Below the pieces are notes generated by a model, which saw nothing but the letters and a program-made list of their open reading frames with translations, did no database searches and was not told the origin of the DNA. A stretch of 64,000 bases of DNA from Saprospiraceae bacterium (GTDB taxonomy: Bacteria; Bacteroidota; Bacteroidia; Chitinophagales; Saprospiraceae). Every line of letters begins with the position of its first letter. Position 1 is the stretch's first letter. A program made the position numbers and the translations under genes. The stretch spans positions 218,221-282,220 of the forward strand of contig JAHBTW010000007.1 in assembly GCA_019638385.1 (NCBI GenBank), given 5' to 3'. This document shows positions 43,193-54,004 of the stretch, in pieces.

Positions 43193-46100
43193 TTACCGCA
43201 TCAGCATCACCTCACCTTTAATCAATTCTATACGCCCGTCCACATATTCCACCTCGGCGGCAAACACATACACCCCGGCATTCATGGGGCGGCCGTTGAA
43301 CTCGCCGTCCCAACCATATTGCAGGTCATTGGGCGGAAAAGGGCCGTTGAAAAACAACATGTTCCCCCAGCGGTCGAAAATGCGGAAGGATTTTACCTGC
43401 GTGATTTTATCGTCGGCAAACACCGTCAGCACATCGTTGATGCCGTCGTCATTGGGACTAAAAGCATTGGGCACGAACACATTGAGCACCCGCTGCACAT
43501 ACACGATGATATCGTCTTCGGCTTTGCAACCATTGATGTCGAAGGCCGTGAGGAGATAGCCGGTCGTTTCGGTGGGGCGCACAAATGTCGCCGGATTGGA
43601 GGGATCGCTCAGGAAGCGCTGCGGCGTCCACACCACGGAATCAATATCGAAATTGGCCAGTCCTTCCAACCGGATGCTGTCGCCCAATTCCACAAACAGA
43701 TCGGGGCCGAGATCGAGGGTATAAGCCTGTAGCGAGTTGATGTTCACATTGCTTTGCACGATACAGCCGTTGGCATCGCGTACCAGCACGGTGTAAGCGC
43801 CGGGCGTCAATCCGGGCCGCGTCAGCGGAAATGCTCCCACTGCGGTAAAAATGCCTCCCTGTATGGAGTACTCATAAGGCGGCACACCCCCCGCGATGCT
43901 CTCAATGGTGATGAATCCGTCGTCGGTATCGAAACAATCCGGCCCCGTGCCGGATGCAGTGAAAGTGAGCGCCGCCGGATCGCTCAGCGTCACGGATGCA
44001 TTGGCCGTACAGCCCGCCCCGTCTGTCACGATGACGGAGTAAGTGCCCGCCGGCAGGCCCGTCGGATTCTGAATACCGTCCAAACTGTTGTTGTTCCAAT
44101 CAAATGTGAGGTTGCCGGTGCTGTTGTTCACTGCAAGGGAAATGCTGCCCGTACTGCCGCCGTTGCACAGCGGGTCAGTCCCGGAAATATTGAGGCTGAG
44201 ATCGCAATTGTGATCGCCGATTACAAAACTGCAAGTCGAAGTACAGCCGTTGGCGTCGGTTACTATTATGGTGTAATTGCCGGCTATCAAACCCGTGATC
44301 GTAGCTGTGCCGGCCGCAGGTTGGTTTTGCGAACCGCTCGCCGCGCCGCTCCAGGCCACCGTATAACCCGCCGTGCCGCCGCTGATTTGCACCGTGGCGC
44401 TGCCGTCATTGCCGCCCACGGTACTTACCGGATTCTGTTGCGCGCACACGAGCACAATGGCCGCCGGAGCGCTCAACGTCACGGACGCATTGGCCGTACA
44501 GCCCGCCCCGTCGGTTACGATCACGGAATAAATCCCGGCGGTCAGTCCGGTTGGGTTTTGAATTCCATCCAAACTGTTGTCGTTCCAATCAAAGGTGGGC
44601 GTGCCGATGGCGCCGTTCACCGCGAGGTTGATACTGCCGGTATTGCCGCCGTTGCACAGCGGATCGGTGCCGGTGATGTTGAGGTTGAGATTGCAAACCG
44701 GCTCCACAATCGTGAAGGTACAGGTCGCTTCACAGCCATTGGCGTCAGTCACTACAACCGTATAATTGCCGGCTATCAAACCCGTGATCGTAGCTGTGCC
44801 GGCCGCAGGTTGGTTTTGCGAACCGCTCGCCGCGCCGCTCCAGGCCACCGTATAGCCCGCCGTGCCGCCGCTGATCTGTACGGTAGCAGAACCATCTGAG
44901 CCGCCGACGGTGCTCACCGGATTCTGCTGCGCGCACACGAGCGCAAGCGCTGCCGGATTTACCAACACCACCGCATCCGTTGCCGAACAGCCTGCGTCAT
45001 CCGTCACGACAACGGAGTAAGCGCCGGCCGGCAATCCGCCGGGGTTTTGAATGCCGTTGAGCGCCGGATTGCTCCATTCAAAAGTAGCGTTTCCATTCAC
45101 GCCGCTCAGGGTAAGTTCAATGCTGCCATCTAAGCTGCCGTTGCAGGTGGGGTCGGTACCGACGATTGTGAACGTGAGATTGCAACTTGGATCGGCGAAG
45201 GTCAGGGTGCAAGTTGCTTCGCAGCCGTTGGCATCCGTCACCACGATGGTGTAGTTGCCTGCCGACAAGTCGGGTATGGTAACCGTTCCTGCTGCGGTCT
45301 GATTTTGAGAACCGCTCAGCGGGCCGCTCCAGGCCACGGTGTAGGGGGCCGTACCGCCGCTGATTTGTACGCCGGCACTGCCTTCATTGCCGCCGGGCGT
45401 ACTCACCGGGCTTTGTTGTGTACATACGATTTCGAGCAAAACCGGGTCGCTCAAGGTCACGGTTGCATCGGCCGTGCAGCCCGCCCCGTCGGTTACGGTC
45501 ACGGAATAAGCGCCCGCCGCCAGCCCGCTCGGATTCTGAATGCCGTCCAACGCATCGTCATTCCAATCAAAAGTGAGGTTGCCCGTCGCGTTGTTCACCG
45601 TAAGGGAAATGCTGCCGTTATCGTCGCCGTTGCAAAGCGGATTCGTGCCGGCCATATTGAGGCCGATGTTGCAGTTTGGCCCCTCAACGGTAAAGGTACA
45701 GGTCGTTTCGCAGCCGTTGGCATCCGTCACGATGACGGTGTAATCGCCTGCTATCAAACCCGTTATCGTAGCCGTTCCGGCCATAGTTTCATTTTGTGAA
45801 CCGCTCGCCGCTCCGCTCCAGGCCACCGTGTAGCCGGCCGTGCCGCCGCTGATTTGTACCGTCGCCGTACCGTCATTGCCGCCCACGGTACTCACCGGAT
45901 TCTGCTGCGCACAGACGAGTGCAATGGCCGCCGGAGCGTTCAGCGTCACGGAAGTATTAACAGAGCAACCGCCGTCATCCGTCACGGTGACGGAGTAGGT
46001 TCCTGCTGTCAGCCCGCTCGGGTTTTGAATGCCGTCCAACGCATCCACGTTCCAATCGAAAGTGAGATTGCCCGTCGCATTATTCACTGTAAGGGAGATG

Positions 46101-49100
46101 CTGCCGTTATCGTCGCCGTCGCACAGCGGGTTGGTACCGGCGATGTTGAGCGCGAGACTGCAACTTGGATCGCCGATGGTGAAAGAACAGGTTTCCACAC
46201 AACCGTTGCTGTCGGTCACTTCTATGTTGTAGGTGCCGGGCAAGAGGTTGTCGAGGATGGTCGTGCCTTCCGCGTCCGCCGTTTCGTCGCCGCTCAGCGG
46301 GCCGGTGTAGTTGACGTTGTAAACCGCCACGCCGCCGGTGATGGTCACCGCACCGCTGCCGTCATTGCCGCCGATGGTGCTTGCCGGGTTTTGCTGCGCG
46401 CAAGCCAGCGTAAGTACTGGCGGATCAACTAAAGTGATGGAAGTAGTCGCTACACAACCGATACCGTCTGTAACGGTGACGGCGTAATCGCCTGCCGACA
46501 AACCGGAGGGATCCTGAATGCCATCCAACGCATCCACGTTCCAATCAAAAGAAAAGCCGGGCGTGCCGCCGTTGAGGATGACAAAAATGATCCCGTTGTC
46601 CTCGCCGTTGCAGGCCGGGTTCAGGGCGGTAATGTCGAGTGTAAAATTGCAGCCGACCGTGCCGATCGTAAAAGTACAGATCGCTTCGCAGCCGTTCGCA
46701 TCGGTGACGGTGACGGTGTAATTGCCTGCTAACAAATCCGTTATGGTGGCCGTACCCGCTGCGACCTGACTTTGCGAGCCGCTCGCCGCGCCGCTCCAGG
46801 CCACCGTGTAACCGGCCGTACCGCCGCTGATTTGCACCGTGGCGCTGCCGTCGTTTCCGCCGATCGTGCTCACCTGATTTTGTTCAGCACATACCAATAC
46901 GATCGCGCCGGGATCCGTCAGCGTGACGGTAGCCGTTGCCGTGCAACCGGTTGAGTCGGTTACAACAACATCGTAGGTTCCTGCCGGCAATCCGGTCGGA
47001 CTTTGAATACCGTCCAATGTATTGTCATTCCAATCAAAAGTGAGATTGCCCAGGCCATTGTTTACCGTAAGGTTAATGGCGCCGTCGCTGCTGCCGTTAC
47101 AGACGGGGTCTGTACCGCTTATATCCGCCGTTATGGCGCAGGGCGGCGTGATGATGAAAGAGCAGGTTTGTTCACAACCGTTGGCATCGGTGACGATGAC
47201 GGTGTAAGTTCCTTCAGGAAGGTTGGAAATATTCAATGTTCCGGTGTCGGCCAACATTTGAGCGCCGTTTGCGGGGCCGCTCCAACTGACCGTATAGCCG
47301 GGCGTGCCGCCGCTGACCTGCACGGTGGCCGAACCGTCATCGGCGCCCACAGCGCTCACGGGGTTCTGCTGCGCACAGACCAACGCAATCGCGGTCGGCT
47401 CCGTGAGTATAATCGTGGCCGGAAGCGCGCAACCGAGTGAATCGGTTACCACCACCACATAAGTTCCCGCGCCAAGCCCCGACGGGTTTTGTTGGCCGTC
47501 TAAGGTGTTATCGTTCCAGTCGAAGCTGACGCTGCCGTAGGCATTGTCAATGCTCAGCAGGATGCTGCCGGTGTTGCTGCCCAAACAGGCGGGGTTCGTT
47601 GCATCAACGGAGACGTTTAATCCACAAAATATATCCTCAATAACGAACGTGCAGTTCACTTCACAGCCGTTTGCATCGGTCGCCGTTACGGCGTAGGTAC
47701 CCGGCGGCAAGGCCGGAATGCGCAAGGTGTCTGCATCGGGCAGCACGGTGGAGCCACTTATCGGGCCGCTCCAATTGACGGCGTAGCCGGGCGTGCCGCC
47801 GCTTATTATCACGATGCCTCTGCCGTCGTTAGCGCCGACCATGCTCAGCGGAACTTCCTGAGCGCACACCAACACCACAGCACCTGGCTCAATGAGGACG
47901 ATGCTGTTGGTAGATTCGCAGCCTTCCTGATCGGTGATGGTTACGGAATAAATACCGGCCGTCAAGCCGGTCGGGTTTTCAATGCCGTCTAAGTTGTCAT
48001 CGCTCCAGTCCGGGAAAAACCCGCCGGTAGTACCGGTTACGTTGAGCGTGATGCTGCCGTCGGCGCTTCCGTTGCAGAGCGGATTGACGCCGCTTATGAG
48101 CAGGGCAATGTCGCACGAGGGCTTTTCAATGGTAAACTGGCAAGTGACCACGCACTCGCCGGCATCTCTCAGGGTAAGGGTATAATCGCCTGCGGGCAGG
48201 TTGTTGATGGTGTAATCCCCGGGTTGGCCCGCCATAAGACTACCGCTTGCCAGGCCGTCCCAAATCAGGATATAACCGGGAACCCCGCCGCTGATCGTTA
48301 TGGTGGCGGCGCCGTCGGCGCTGCTATCGCTACTTGCAGGGTTCAACTGCGAGCAGATCAACAGGATCGGATCCGGTTCATTTACAATAATTGTTGTCGA
48401 GGCCGAGCAGTTGTTCTCGTCGGTAACGGTGACCGAGTAGGTCCCTCCTGAAAGCCCATCGGGTTTCAAATCCCCGTCTAAAGCGCTAATATTCCACACC
48501 ACCGTAAGATTTCCGGTAGCGCCGGCCACATCAGCGATGATGGCGCCGTCGGCACTGCCGTTGCAGGTAGGATTCGTAACGGTTACGTTGAACGTGATGT
48601 CGCAGATGATCGGTTCATCAATGGTAAACTGGCAAAATGCCTGACAGCCGTTGGCATCCGTGATCAATACGAAGTAATCGCCGCCGGCCAAACCGGTTAA
48701 ACTCACGGTTCCGGGAGCGGCCACGTTAAACATGGCTGTATTGAGGCCGTCGCTCCATTCTACCAAATATCCCGGCACACCCCCGCTGATGGTAATGGAG
48801 GCCGAGCCGTCATTGGCGCCGGGCGCGCTCACCGGGTTTTCCTGGGCGCACATCAACGAAAGCGGCGCCGGGTCGGCGAGTGTAATGGAAATCGCATCCG
48901 CACATCCTACCGAATCGGTAACGACGACGGAGTAAAATCCGGGCGCAAGCCCGGCAGGGTTCTGCTGCCCGTCTAAGCTGTCGTCGTTCCAGTCAAAATT
49001 GAGCGGCCCCGTTGCGCCGGTCACCGTCAGGGTTATGGCGCCGTCTGTATCGCCGCTGCATATCGGGCCGGTTGCGGCAATGGTCAGTTGGAGGTTGCAA

Positions 49101-52100
49101 GTGGAACTATCCTGAATCGTGAAGGTGCAAATGGATTCGCAGCCGTTGGCATCCGTAATCATTATGGTATAAACGCCTACCGTTAAGTTGGCTATCGTCA
49201 GGGTATCTGCTGCCGGCACTACAATGGTGTCACTCAGCGGGCCGCTCCAAATAACGGTGTAGCCGGGCGTGCCGCCACCCACGATGACCGTGGCCGAGCC
49301 GTCGGCAGCGCCCGCTGAACTCGCCGGGTTTTGCTCATTGCAAACCACTACAATCGGACTCGGTTGGGTAAGGGTGTCGGCGGCCGTTGCCGTGCAACCG
49401 AGCGCATCGGTGACGATGACACTGTAAACGCCGGCCGGCAAGCCGGTCGGGTTTTGGATGCCGTCCAACGAATCTATATTCCAATTAAAGTTGAGGCTGC
49501 CGGTGGCATTATTCACCGTAAGGGAAATGGCGCCGGTGCTGTCGTTGTTGCAAACGAGGTTGGTGCCGACGATGTCCAGGATGATGCCGCAGCCGGGCAA
49601 ACCGATGACAAAAGTGCAGGTTTGTACACAGTTGTTGGCATCGGTCACGGTAACGGAGTAGGTACCTGTCTGGAGGTTGGCGATGCTGGAAACACCCGGT
49701 GCCGCCAATATTTGAGAGCCGCTTTGCGGGCCGCTCCAGGCAACCGCATAGCCGGGCGTGCCGCCGCTGACGGTCACGCTGCCTACGCCGTCATTGCCGC
49801 CGGGCGCGCTCACGGGGCTGCCCTGCGTACACACCGACACAAGAGGAGAAGGCTGCGTCAGCGTAATATTGGCCGTTCCGGCGCAACCGGTCGTCGTGGC
49901 CGTTACCACTACGGAATAATTGCCCGCGGCCAGTCCGTCGGGGTTTTGAATGCCGTCAATGGGGTTGAAACTCCAATCAAACGTATAAGGCCCCGGCACG
50001 CCGCTGACGGCAGTGTTGATGGCGCCGTCGGGAGCGGAAGCGCAGGAAATGGATTGCGCCACCGTGAGGGTCACTACCGGCAGCGGATTGGCTTGCAACA
50101 CCACCGGTACCGGCTGAGAGTTGCAGACGCCGTTGCTCACCACCGCATATACCGTACCCGTAGAGGAGGCATAACTCCCCGGATTGTTGATGGGGATGCT
50201 GCCGCCTGCATTGGAAAACCAGTTGACCGTGCCCGTTCCGCCGCTGATGATGAGATCAAAGTCGTTCAAATTAAATATCGCATTGGGCGGTACGCTCACG
50301 CATGCCTGAAGCGGCACAACGGGGGTATTGGCAATCGGTACGGGCAGCAATTCCAACACTATCGGCGTCGGCTGAGAAACACAGCCGCCGTTGCTCACCA
50401 CCGCATATACCGTAGCGTTGCCCGATATATGGCCGTCCGGATTGGGCACCGGAATCGTGGCAGCCGGATTGGTAAACCAACTAACGATGCCGAACCCGCC
50501 GCTGATGACGCCGTTGAGCATAGTCAACTGGAAAACGCCGATGCCCGCGCCGTTGTCGCACAGTTGAAGCGGCCCTGCCGGATTCGCTACCGGTGCGGGA
50601 ATCAATTGCAACATGACCGGCAGCGGCGCCGAAGTGCAGCCGCCGGCAGTCACCGTGGCATACACCGTCGTGGAGCCGGATACAAAGGCTGCCGGGTTGG
50701 CGATCGGATTGGTAGCGCCGGCATTGGTAAACCAACTGACCGTGCCCGCTCCGCCGCTAATGGTGGCATTTACACTCGATAAATTGAATTGCCCAAGCCC
50801 GGCGCCGTTGTCGCAAACCTGCAACGGACCGGCGGGATTGGCCGTCGGCGGCGGGGTGATGGTGATGGTGAATTGTTCCTGATCGAAACAGTTGCCGCTG
50901 CCGGCGTATATGAAGAGCGTAGTCGTGGCCGTGATGGTTTGCCCCGGCTGCAATGGCGTACCCGTGCCGTTCGGGCCGGTGTAATATGCCTGATTGCCGG
51001 GCAGGTTCAAGCCGGTGATGGGCGGAAGGGTGTAGCTCTGGCAGGCGCTCTGCGGACCGGGATTGTTGAGCACAGGCGGCAGTGTGATGACGACGTTTAC
51101 CGGCACGGTGGCCGAACTGCACAATCCGTCGAATACATTGGCATACACCGTAGTGGGCGGCGGGATGATGGAAAAAATGCTGTTGATGTTGAGAATGGGC
51201 ATCGTGGCCGCCGCATCGAAAAACCAATTAACGGTAAGGCCCGGATTGCCGCCGGTGATCTGGTTGAGCACTGTGGCGCTGTTTTCACTCAACAAGGTAG
51301 GCGGAATGAACAATACGCAGAATTGCAGCGGCCCCGGCGTATTGGCCACAGGCGGAGCATTCACCGTCACCAGCATGGTTTGTGTGCCGGCGCATTGGCC
51401 GGTGGGCGTGAAGGTGTAAGTAAGCACGCCCGGCGACACGGTATTGATGACCGCCGGATTCCATGTTCCGTTCACACCGTTGAGGGAGGTCGTGGGCAGC
51501 GGGTCGGGCGTTTGGCCGATACAGTAAGGGCCGAGTTGGGTGAACGCAGGCGTGGCGCTTGGGTCCACCGTCACGGTCATGGTTTGGCTGACAGCGCACT
51601 GCCCGGCATTGGGCATGAAGGTGTAAACCACCACGCCGGGCATTGCGGTATTGATGGCCGCCGGGTTCCAGGTTCCGCTGATGCCGTTGTTGGACGTCGT
51701 GGGCAGGGCCGCCGGCGTATCGCCTTGACAATAAGGGCCGAGTTGGGTGAAGATGGGCGGGGCGCCGGGATTCACCGTCACCGTCATGGTTTGGCCGGTA
51801 GCGCATTGGCCGGCACTGGGCGTAAAGGTGTAAACCACTATGCCGAACATCGCCGTACTGATGGCAGCCGGGTTCCAGGTTCCGCTGATGCCGTTGTTGG
51901 AAGTCGTGGGCAGGGCTGCCGGCGTATCGCCCTGGCAATAAGGACCGAGTTGGGTGAAGGTGGGCGTAGTGTTGGAATTGACCGTCACCGTCATGGTTTG
52001 CGCGGAAGCGCACTGCCCGGCATTGGGCGTGAAGGTATAAACCGTATTGCCGGTTGCAGCGGTGCTGATCGTGGCCGGGTTCCAAGTTCCGCTAATGCCG

Positions 52101-53959
52101 TTGTTGGATGTCGTAGGAAGGGCCGCCGGCATATCGCCCTGGCAGTAAGGGCCGAGTTGGGTGAAGGTGGGCGTGGCGCCGGAATTGACCGTCACATCCA
52201 ATGTGGTACCCGTGCCGCAGCCTCCCGCATCGGGCGTAAAGGTATAAGTAACGGTGCCCGGCGCGGCCGTGCTGATCGTGGCAGGGTTCCAGGTTCCGGT
52301 GATGTTATTGGTAGAGGTCGCGGGCAGGGCCGGCGGCGTGTCTCCCACACACAGCGGGCCGATGGGGTCGAAAGTAGCGGTCGCCGAAGCCTGCACCGCA
52401 ATGATCATAGAGAAGGGAGTGGCGCATTGCCCGACGTTGGGCGTAAAGGTGTAAGTAGCCGTTCCCGACGAAGCCGTGCTGATGGCAGCCGGGTTCCAGG
52501 TTCCGGCAATGCCGTTGATGGAGGTCGTGGGCAGGGCGGCCGGCGTGGCGCCCTGGCAGTAGGGGCCGAGTGGGGTGAAGGTGGGGGTGATGGGCTGCTG
52601 AATGATAAGTTGCACCGGCTCGGGCACAGAAGGGCAGGCTGTGCCGTGGTTGATCACCGCATACACCGTGGTGGAACCTCCTGTGATGAGTTGCGCAGCC
52701 GGTGTGACAGACTGTATTGTAAGCCCCGCATTGAGGAACCAGGTAACCGTGCCGCCCAAGCCGCCGGTGATGGTGTTATTGAGCGCGCTAAGGTTGAATG
52801 TAGCTTGCCCTGGCGAGGTTTCGCACTGAGTGAGCGGGCCAGCGGAGAAGATTGTTGGGGCTGCACCAACAGTAATATTTGCAACACCTACAAAGTTGGA
52901 ATAAACAGGACATCCCGAATTCCCCGTCACGGATATAACAGAAATGGTAGTTGAACTTGTTATTGTTCCAGGGAACACGACTGTCCCGCCATTTGATAAA
53001 TTTGAAGCTGTATAAGTATTGGTGCCATCCGTATAGTTTACATTAAATGGTCCGCCAAAAGCAGGTAATGAGAAAGACAATGTAGGAGTCACTCCGCCGC
53101 AACCGCTACAATTATTCGTGCAGGAAACTGAAATCGTACTTGGCGTGATTGGAAAGATAGGGGGAGGGTCTAAATAACCCGCACAATTTCCATGAGACAC
53201 CCAATTATTTGTATTAGCGATCCTGCTGATCCACTCCAATTGTGTTGTAGCTGTTATCGGCGTTTGATAACTTATAAAATCGGTAATCCCACTGGTAGGG
53301 TTCATGAAAAAGCAAGGTTGTACACTGGGGTGTAAACCAGAATTTTGTGAAGAATTGGCAAATCCATCCCAGCTAGAGGTGGAGTTAAATCCGAATAGAA
53401 TAGTTCCACCTGTATAAGTGGCATTATGCGACATGAAAACACCATTATTCCATACCCCCCCCTGCATGAAATAGATTTGATCGCCGCCAGTGTTGAAATT
53501 TAAATTACTAACACTTAATTGATTGAATGACCAACCGGCATCCGGCAATACAGAAATATAGCCAGTGCCAGAAGGAGGAAATTCAAACGTAATAGTAGTA
53601 CCAGCTGGAATAGTTCCTCCTGTTCTTGTAGCCGTAACAAATCCTTCTGTATTACCCCATTGCCCTGCATTTAACCTTTCCCAGCCATTGTCGGTCATAT
53701 CAATCGATGTACCGGCCTGAATATCCTTGAAACACACAAAACTCACACGATCTCGGCCAGACCCTAATCCCGTAGCACAGTTGTACGAATCAGACCCAAT
53801 ATTAGCCGCCAAGCCCACTATTGCAATATCACCTTGTTGTAAAGTGGTTTGTGTAAACCCTGTACCGGAAATAAACATCAGAATTCCGAAAAAAAGGATC
53901 CGAATGTAATGGGCATCAATTTTGATAATATCCCTTAATGAAGAAGTAAATAACCTCAT
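43193..53959 (-). CDS. Giant SprB-repeat surface protein with gliding-motility C-terminal domain (T9SS type B)
   Basis: A 3588-residue cell-surface protein. The signal-like region lies near residues 20-36 (RILFFGILMFISGTGF). The ~38-370 region is a globular domain. Then come three classes of repeats: (1) ~75-residue GPLQxC units near 373-455 and 876-1295 (5 seen), (2) six ~66-residue units with YCQG-TPAALPTTS and GTWNPA from ~456 to 866, and (3) SprB-like pairs from ~1300 to ~3340, with 13 LDGIQNP units alternating with 12 NPVS-GGNDG units, period ~163-164 residues. The end (~3493-3588, VFVPNAFSPNDDGINDVL) is the gliding-motility-associated sorting domain. It is predicted to be a T9SS-exported adhesin that may act in gliding or attachment. 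Confidence 0.9.
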   Translation of the reverse strand: MRLFTSSLRDIIKIDAHYIRILFFGILMFISGTGFTQTTLQQGDIAIVGLAANIGSDSYNCATGLGSGRDRVSFVCFKDIQAGTSIDMTDNGWERLNAGQWGNTEGFVTATRTGGTIPAGTTITFEFPPSGTGYISVLPDAGWSFNQLSVSNLNFNTGGDQIYFMQGGVWNNGVFMSHNATYTGGTILFGFNSTSSWDGFANSSQNSGLHPSVQPCFFMNPTSGITDFISYQTPITATTQLEWISRIANTNNWVSHGNCAGYLDPPPIFPITPSTISVSCTNNCSGCGGVTPTLSFSLPAFGGPFNVNYTDGTNTYTASNLSNGGTVVFPGTITSSTTISVISVTGNSGCPVYSNFVGVANITVGAAPTIFSAGPLTQCETSPGQATFNLSALNNTITGGLGGTVTWFLNAGLTIQSVTPAAQLITGGSTTVYAVINHGTACPSVPEPVQLIIQQPITPTFTPLGPYCQGATPAALPTTSINGIAGTWNPAAISTASSGTATYTFTPNVGQCATPFSMIIAVQASATATFDPIGPLCVGDTPPALPATSTNNITGTWNPATISTAAPGTVTYTFTPDAGGCGTGTTLDVTVNSGATPTFTQLGPYCQGDMPAALPTTSNNGISGTWNPATISTAATGNTVYTFTPNAGQCASAQTMTVTVNSNTTPTFTQLGPYCQGDTPAALPTTSNNGISGTWNPAAISTAMFGIVVYTFTPSAGQCATGQTMTVTVNPGAPPIFTQLGPYCQGDTPAALPTTSNNGISGTWNPAAINTAMPGVVVYTFMPNAGQCAVSQTMTVTVDPSATPAFTQLGPYCIGQTPDPLPTTSLNGVNGTWNPAVINTVSPGVLTYTFTPTGQCAGTQTMLVTVNAPPVANTPGPLQFCVLFIPPTLLSENSATVLNQITGGNPGLTVNWFFDAAATMPILNINSIFSIIPPPTTVYANVFDGLCSSATVPVNVVITLPPVLNNPGPQSACQSYTLPPITGLNLPGNQAYYTGPNGTGTPLQPGQTITATTTLFIYAGSGNCFDQEQFTITITPPPTANPAGPLQVCDNGAGLGQFNLSSVNATISGGAGTVSWFTNAGATNPIANPAAFVSGSTTVYATVTAGGCTSAPLPVMLQLIPAPVANPAGPLQLCDNGAGIGVFQLTMLNGVISGGFGIVSWFTNPAATIPVPNPDGHISGNATVYAVVSNGGCVSQPTPIVLELLPVPIANTPVVPLQACVSVPPNAIFNLNDFDLIISGGTGTVNWFSNAGGSIPINNPGSYASSTGTVYAVVSNGVCNSQPVPVVLQANPLPVVTLTVAQSISCASAPDGAINTAVSGVPGPYTFDWSFNPIDGIQNPDGLAAGNYSVVVTATTTGCAGTANITLTQPSPLVSVCTQGSPVSAPGGNDGVGSVTVSGGTPGYAVAWSGPQSGSQILAAPGVSSIANLQTGTYSVTVTDANNCVQTCTFVIGLPGCGIILDIVGTNLVCNNDSTGAISLTVNNATGSLNFNWNIDSLDGIQNPTGLPAGVYSVIVTDALGCTATAADTLTQPSPIVVVCNEQNPASSAGAADGSATVIVGGGTPGYTVIWSGPLSDTIVVPAADTLTIANLTVGVYTIMITDANGCESICTFTIQDSSTCNLQLTIAATGPICSGDTDGAITLTVTGATGPLNFDWNDDSLDGQQNPAGLAPGFYSVVVTDSVGCADAISITLADPAPLSLMCAQENPVSAPGANDGSASITISGGVPGYLVEWSDGLNTAMFNVAAPGTVSLTGLAGGDYFVLITDANGCQAFCQFTIDEPIICDITFNVTVTNPTCNGSADGAIIADVAGATGNLTVVWNISALDGDLKPDGLSGGTYSVTVTDENNCSASTTIIVNEPDPILLICSQLNPASSDSSADGAATITISGGVPGYILIWDGLASGSLMAGQPGDYTINNLPAGDYTLTLRDAGECVVTCQFTIEKPSCDIALLISGVNPLCNGSADGSITLNVTGTTGGFFPDWSDDNLDGIENPTGLTAGIYSVTITDQEGCESTNSIVLIEPGAVVLVCAQEVPLSMVGANDGRGIVIISGGTPGYAVNWSGPISGSTVLPDADTLRIPALPPGTYAVTATDANGCEVNCTFVIEDIFCGLNVSVDATNPACLGSNTGSILLSIDNAYGSVSFDWNDNTLDGQQNPSGLGAGTYVVVVTDSLGCALPATIILTEPTAIALVCAQQNPVSAVGADDGSATVQVSGGTPGYTVSWSGPANGAQMLADTGTLNISNLPEGTYTVIVTDANGCEQTCSFIITPPCAITADISGTDPVCNGSSDGAINLTVNNGLGNLTFDWNDNTLDGIQSPTGLPAGTYDVVVTDSTGCTATATVTLTDPGAIVLVCAEQNQVSTIGGNDGSATVQISGGTAGYTVAWSGAASGSQSQVAAGTATITDLLAGNYTVTVTDANGCEAICTFTIGTVGCNFTLDITALNPACNGEDNGIIFVILNGGTPGFSFDWNVDALDGIQDPSGLSAGDYAVTVTDGIGCVATTSITLVDPPVLTLACAQQNPASTIGGNDGSGAVTITGGVAVYNVNYTGPLSGDETADAEGTTILDNLLPGTYNIEVTDSNGCVETCSFTIGDPSCSLALNIAGTNPLCDGDDNGSISLTVNNATGNLTFDWNVDALDGIQNPSGLTAGTYSVTVTDDGGCSVNTSVTLNAPAAIALVCAQQNPVSTVGGNDGTATVQISGGTAGYTVAWSGAASGSQNETMAGTATITGLIAGDYTVIVTDANGCETTCTFTVEGPNCNIGLNMAGTNPLCNGDDNGSISLTVNNATGNLTFDWNDDALDGIQNPSGLAAGAYSVTVTDGAGCTADATVTLSDPVLLEIVCTQQSPVSTPGGNEGSAGVQISGGTAPYTVAWSGPLSGSQNQTAAGTVTIPDLSAGNYTIVVTDANGCEATCTLTFADPSCNLTFTIVGTDPTCNGSLDGSIELTLSGVNGNATFEWSNPALNGIQNPGGLPAGAYSVVVTDDAGCSATDAVVLVNPAALALVCAQQNPVSTVGGSDGSATVQISGGTAGYTVAWSGAASGSQNQPAAGTATITGLIAGNYTVVVTDANGCEATCTFTIVEPVCNLNLNITGTDPLCNGGNTGSINLAVNGAIGTPTFDWNDNSLDGIQNPTGLTAGIYSVIVTDGAGCTANASVTLSAPAAIVLVCAQQNPVSTVGGNDGSATVQISGGTAGYTVAWSGAASGSQNQPAAGTATITGLIAGNYTIIVTDANGCTSTCSFVIGDHNCDLSLNISGTDPLCNGGSTGSISLAVNNSTGNLTFDWNNNSLDGIQNPTGLPAGTYSVIVTDGAGCTANASVTLSDPAALTFTASGTGPDCFDTDDGFITIESIAGGVPPYEYSIQGGIFTAVGAFPLTRPGLTPGAYTVLVRDANGCIVQSNVNINSLQAYTLDLGPDLFVELGDSIRLEGLANFDIDSVVWTPQRFLSDPSNPATFVRPTETTGYLLTAFDINGCKAEDDIIVYVQRVLNVFVPNAFSPNDDGINDVLTVFADDKITQVKSFRIFDRWGNMLFFNGPFPPNDLQYGWDGEFNGRPMNAGVYVFAAEVEYVDGRIELIKGEVMLMR
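43900..50090 (-). repeat. SprB-like paired repeats, about 490-bp period
   Basis: Thirteen A units (FDWN-x-LDGIQNP, TYSVTVTD) alternate with twelve B units (VCAQQNPVS, VAWSGAASGSQN, TVTDANGCE). Adjacent late copies are nearly identical in DNA: 44274-44365 and 44763-44854 match over 92 bases without a difference, at an offset of 489 bases. Copies near the N-terminal end are much more diverged. Confidence 0.85.
51350..52600 (-). repeat. Six ~200-bp repeats in the N-terminal half of the adhesin
   Basis: Each unit encodes FTQLGPYCQGDTPAALPTTS, a GTWNPA stretch and YTFTPNAGQCA-x-QTMTV, with period ~65-67 residues. Units 3-5 are the most alike. It resembles the HYR- or PKD-like repeat modules of Bacteroidota surface proteins. 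Confidence 0.8.
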
Positions 53960-54004
53960 AGCCTGTTTTTGGATGCGAAACCGCGTGAACGATTGATATG
54001 TCTG

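Noticed and set aside
43900..50090. CRISPR-like regular spacing
   Set aside because: The ~490-bp period is in frame with a coding sequence and encodes SprB-like domains; units are far longer than CRISPR repeats and there are no cas genes.
50789..52954. A 721-codon open frame (and others at 49331-50782 and 43754-44899) opposite the giant adhesin gene
   Set aside because: The adhesin repeats are rich in Thr, Gly and Pro codons that leave stop-poor antisense frames; the translations are repeats of the same low-complexity basic text.
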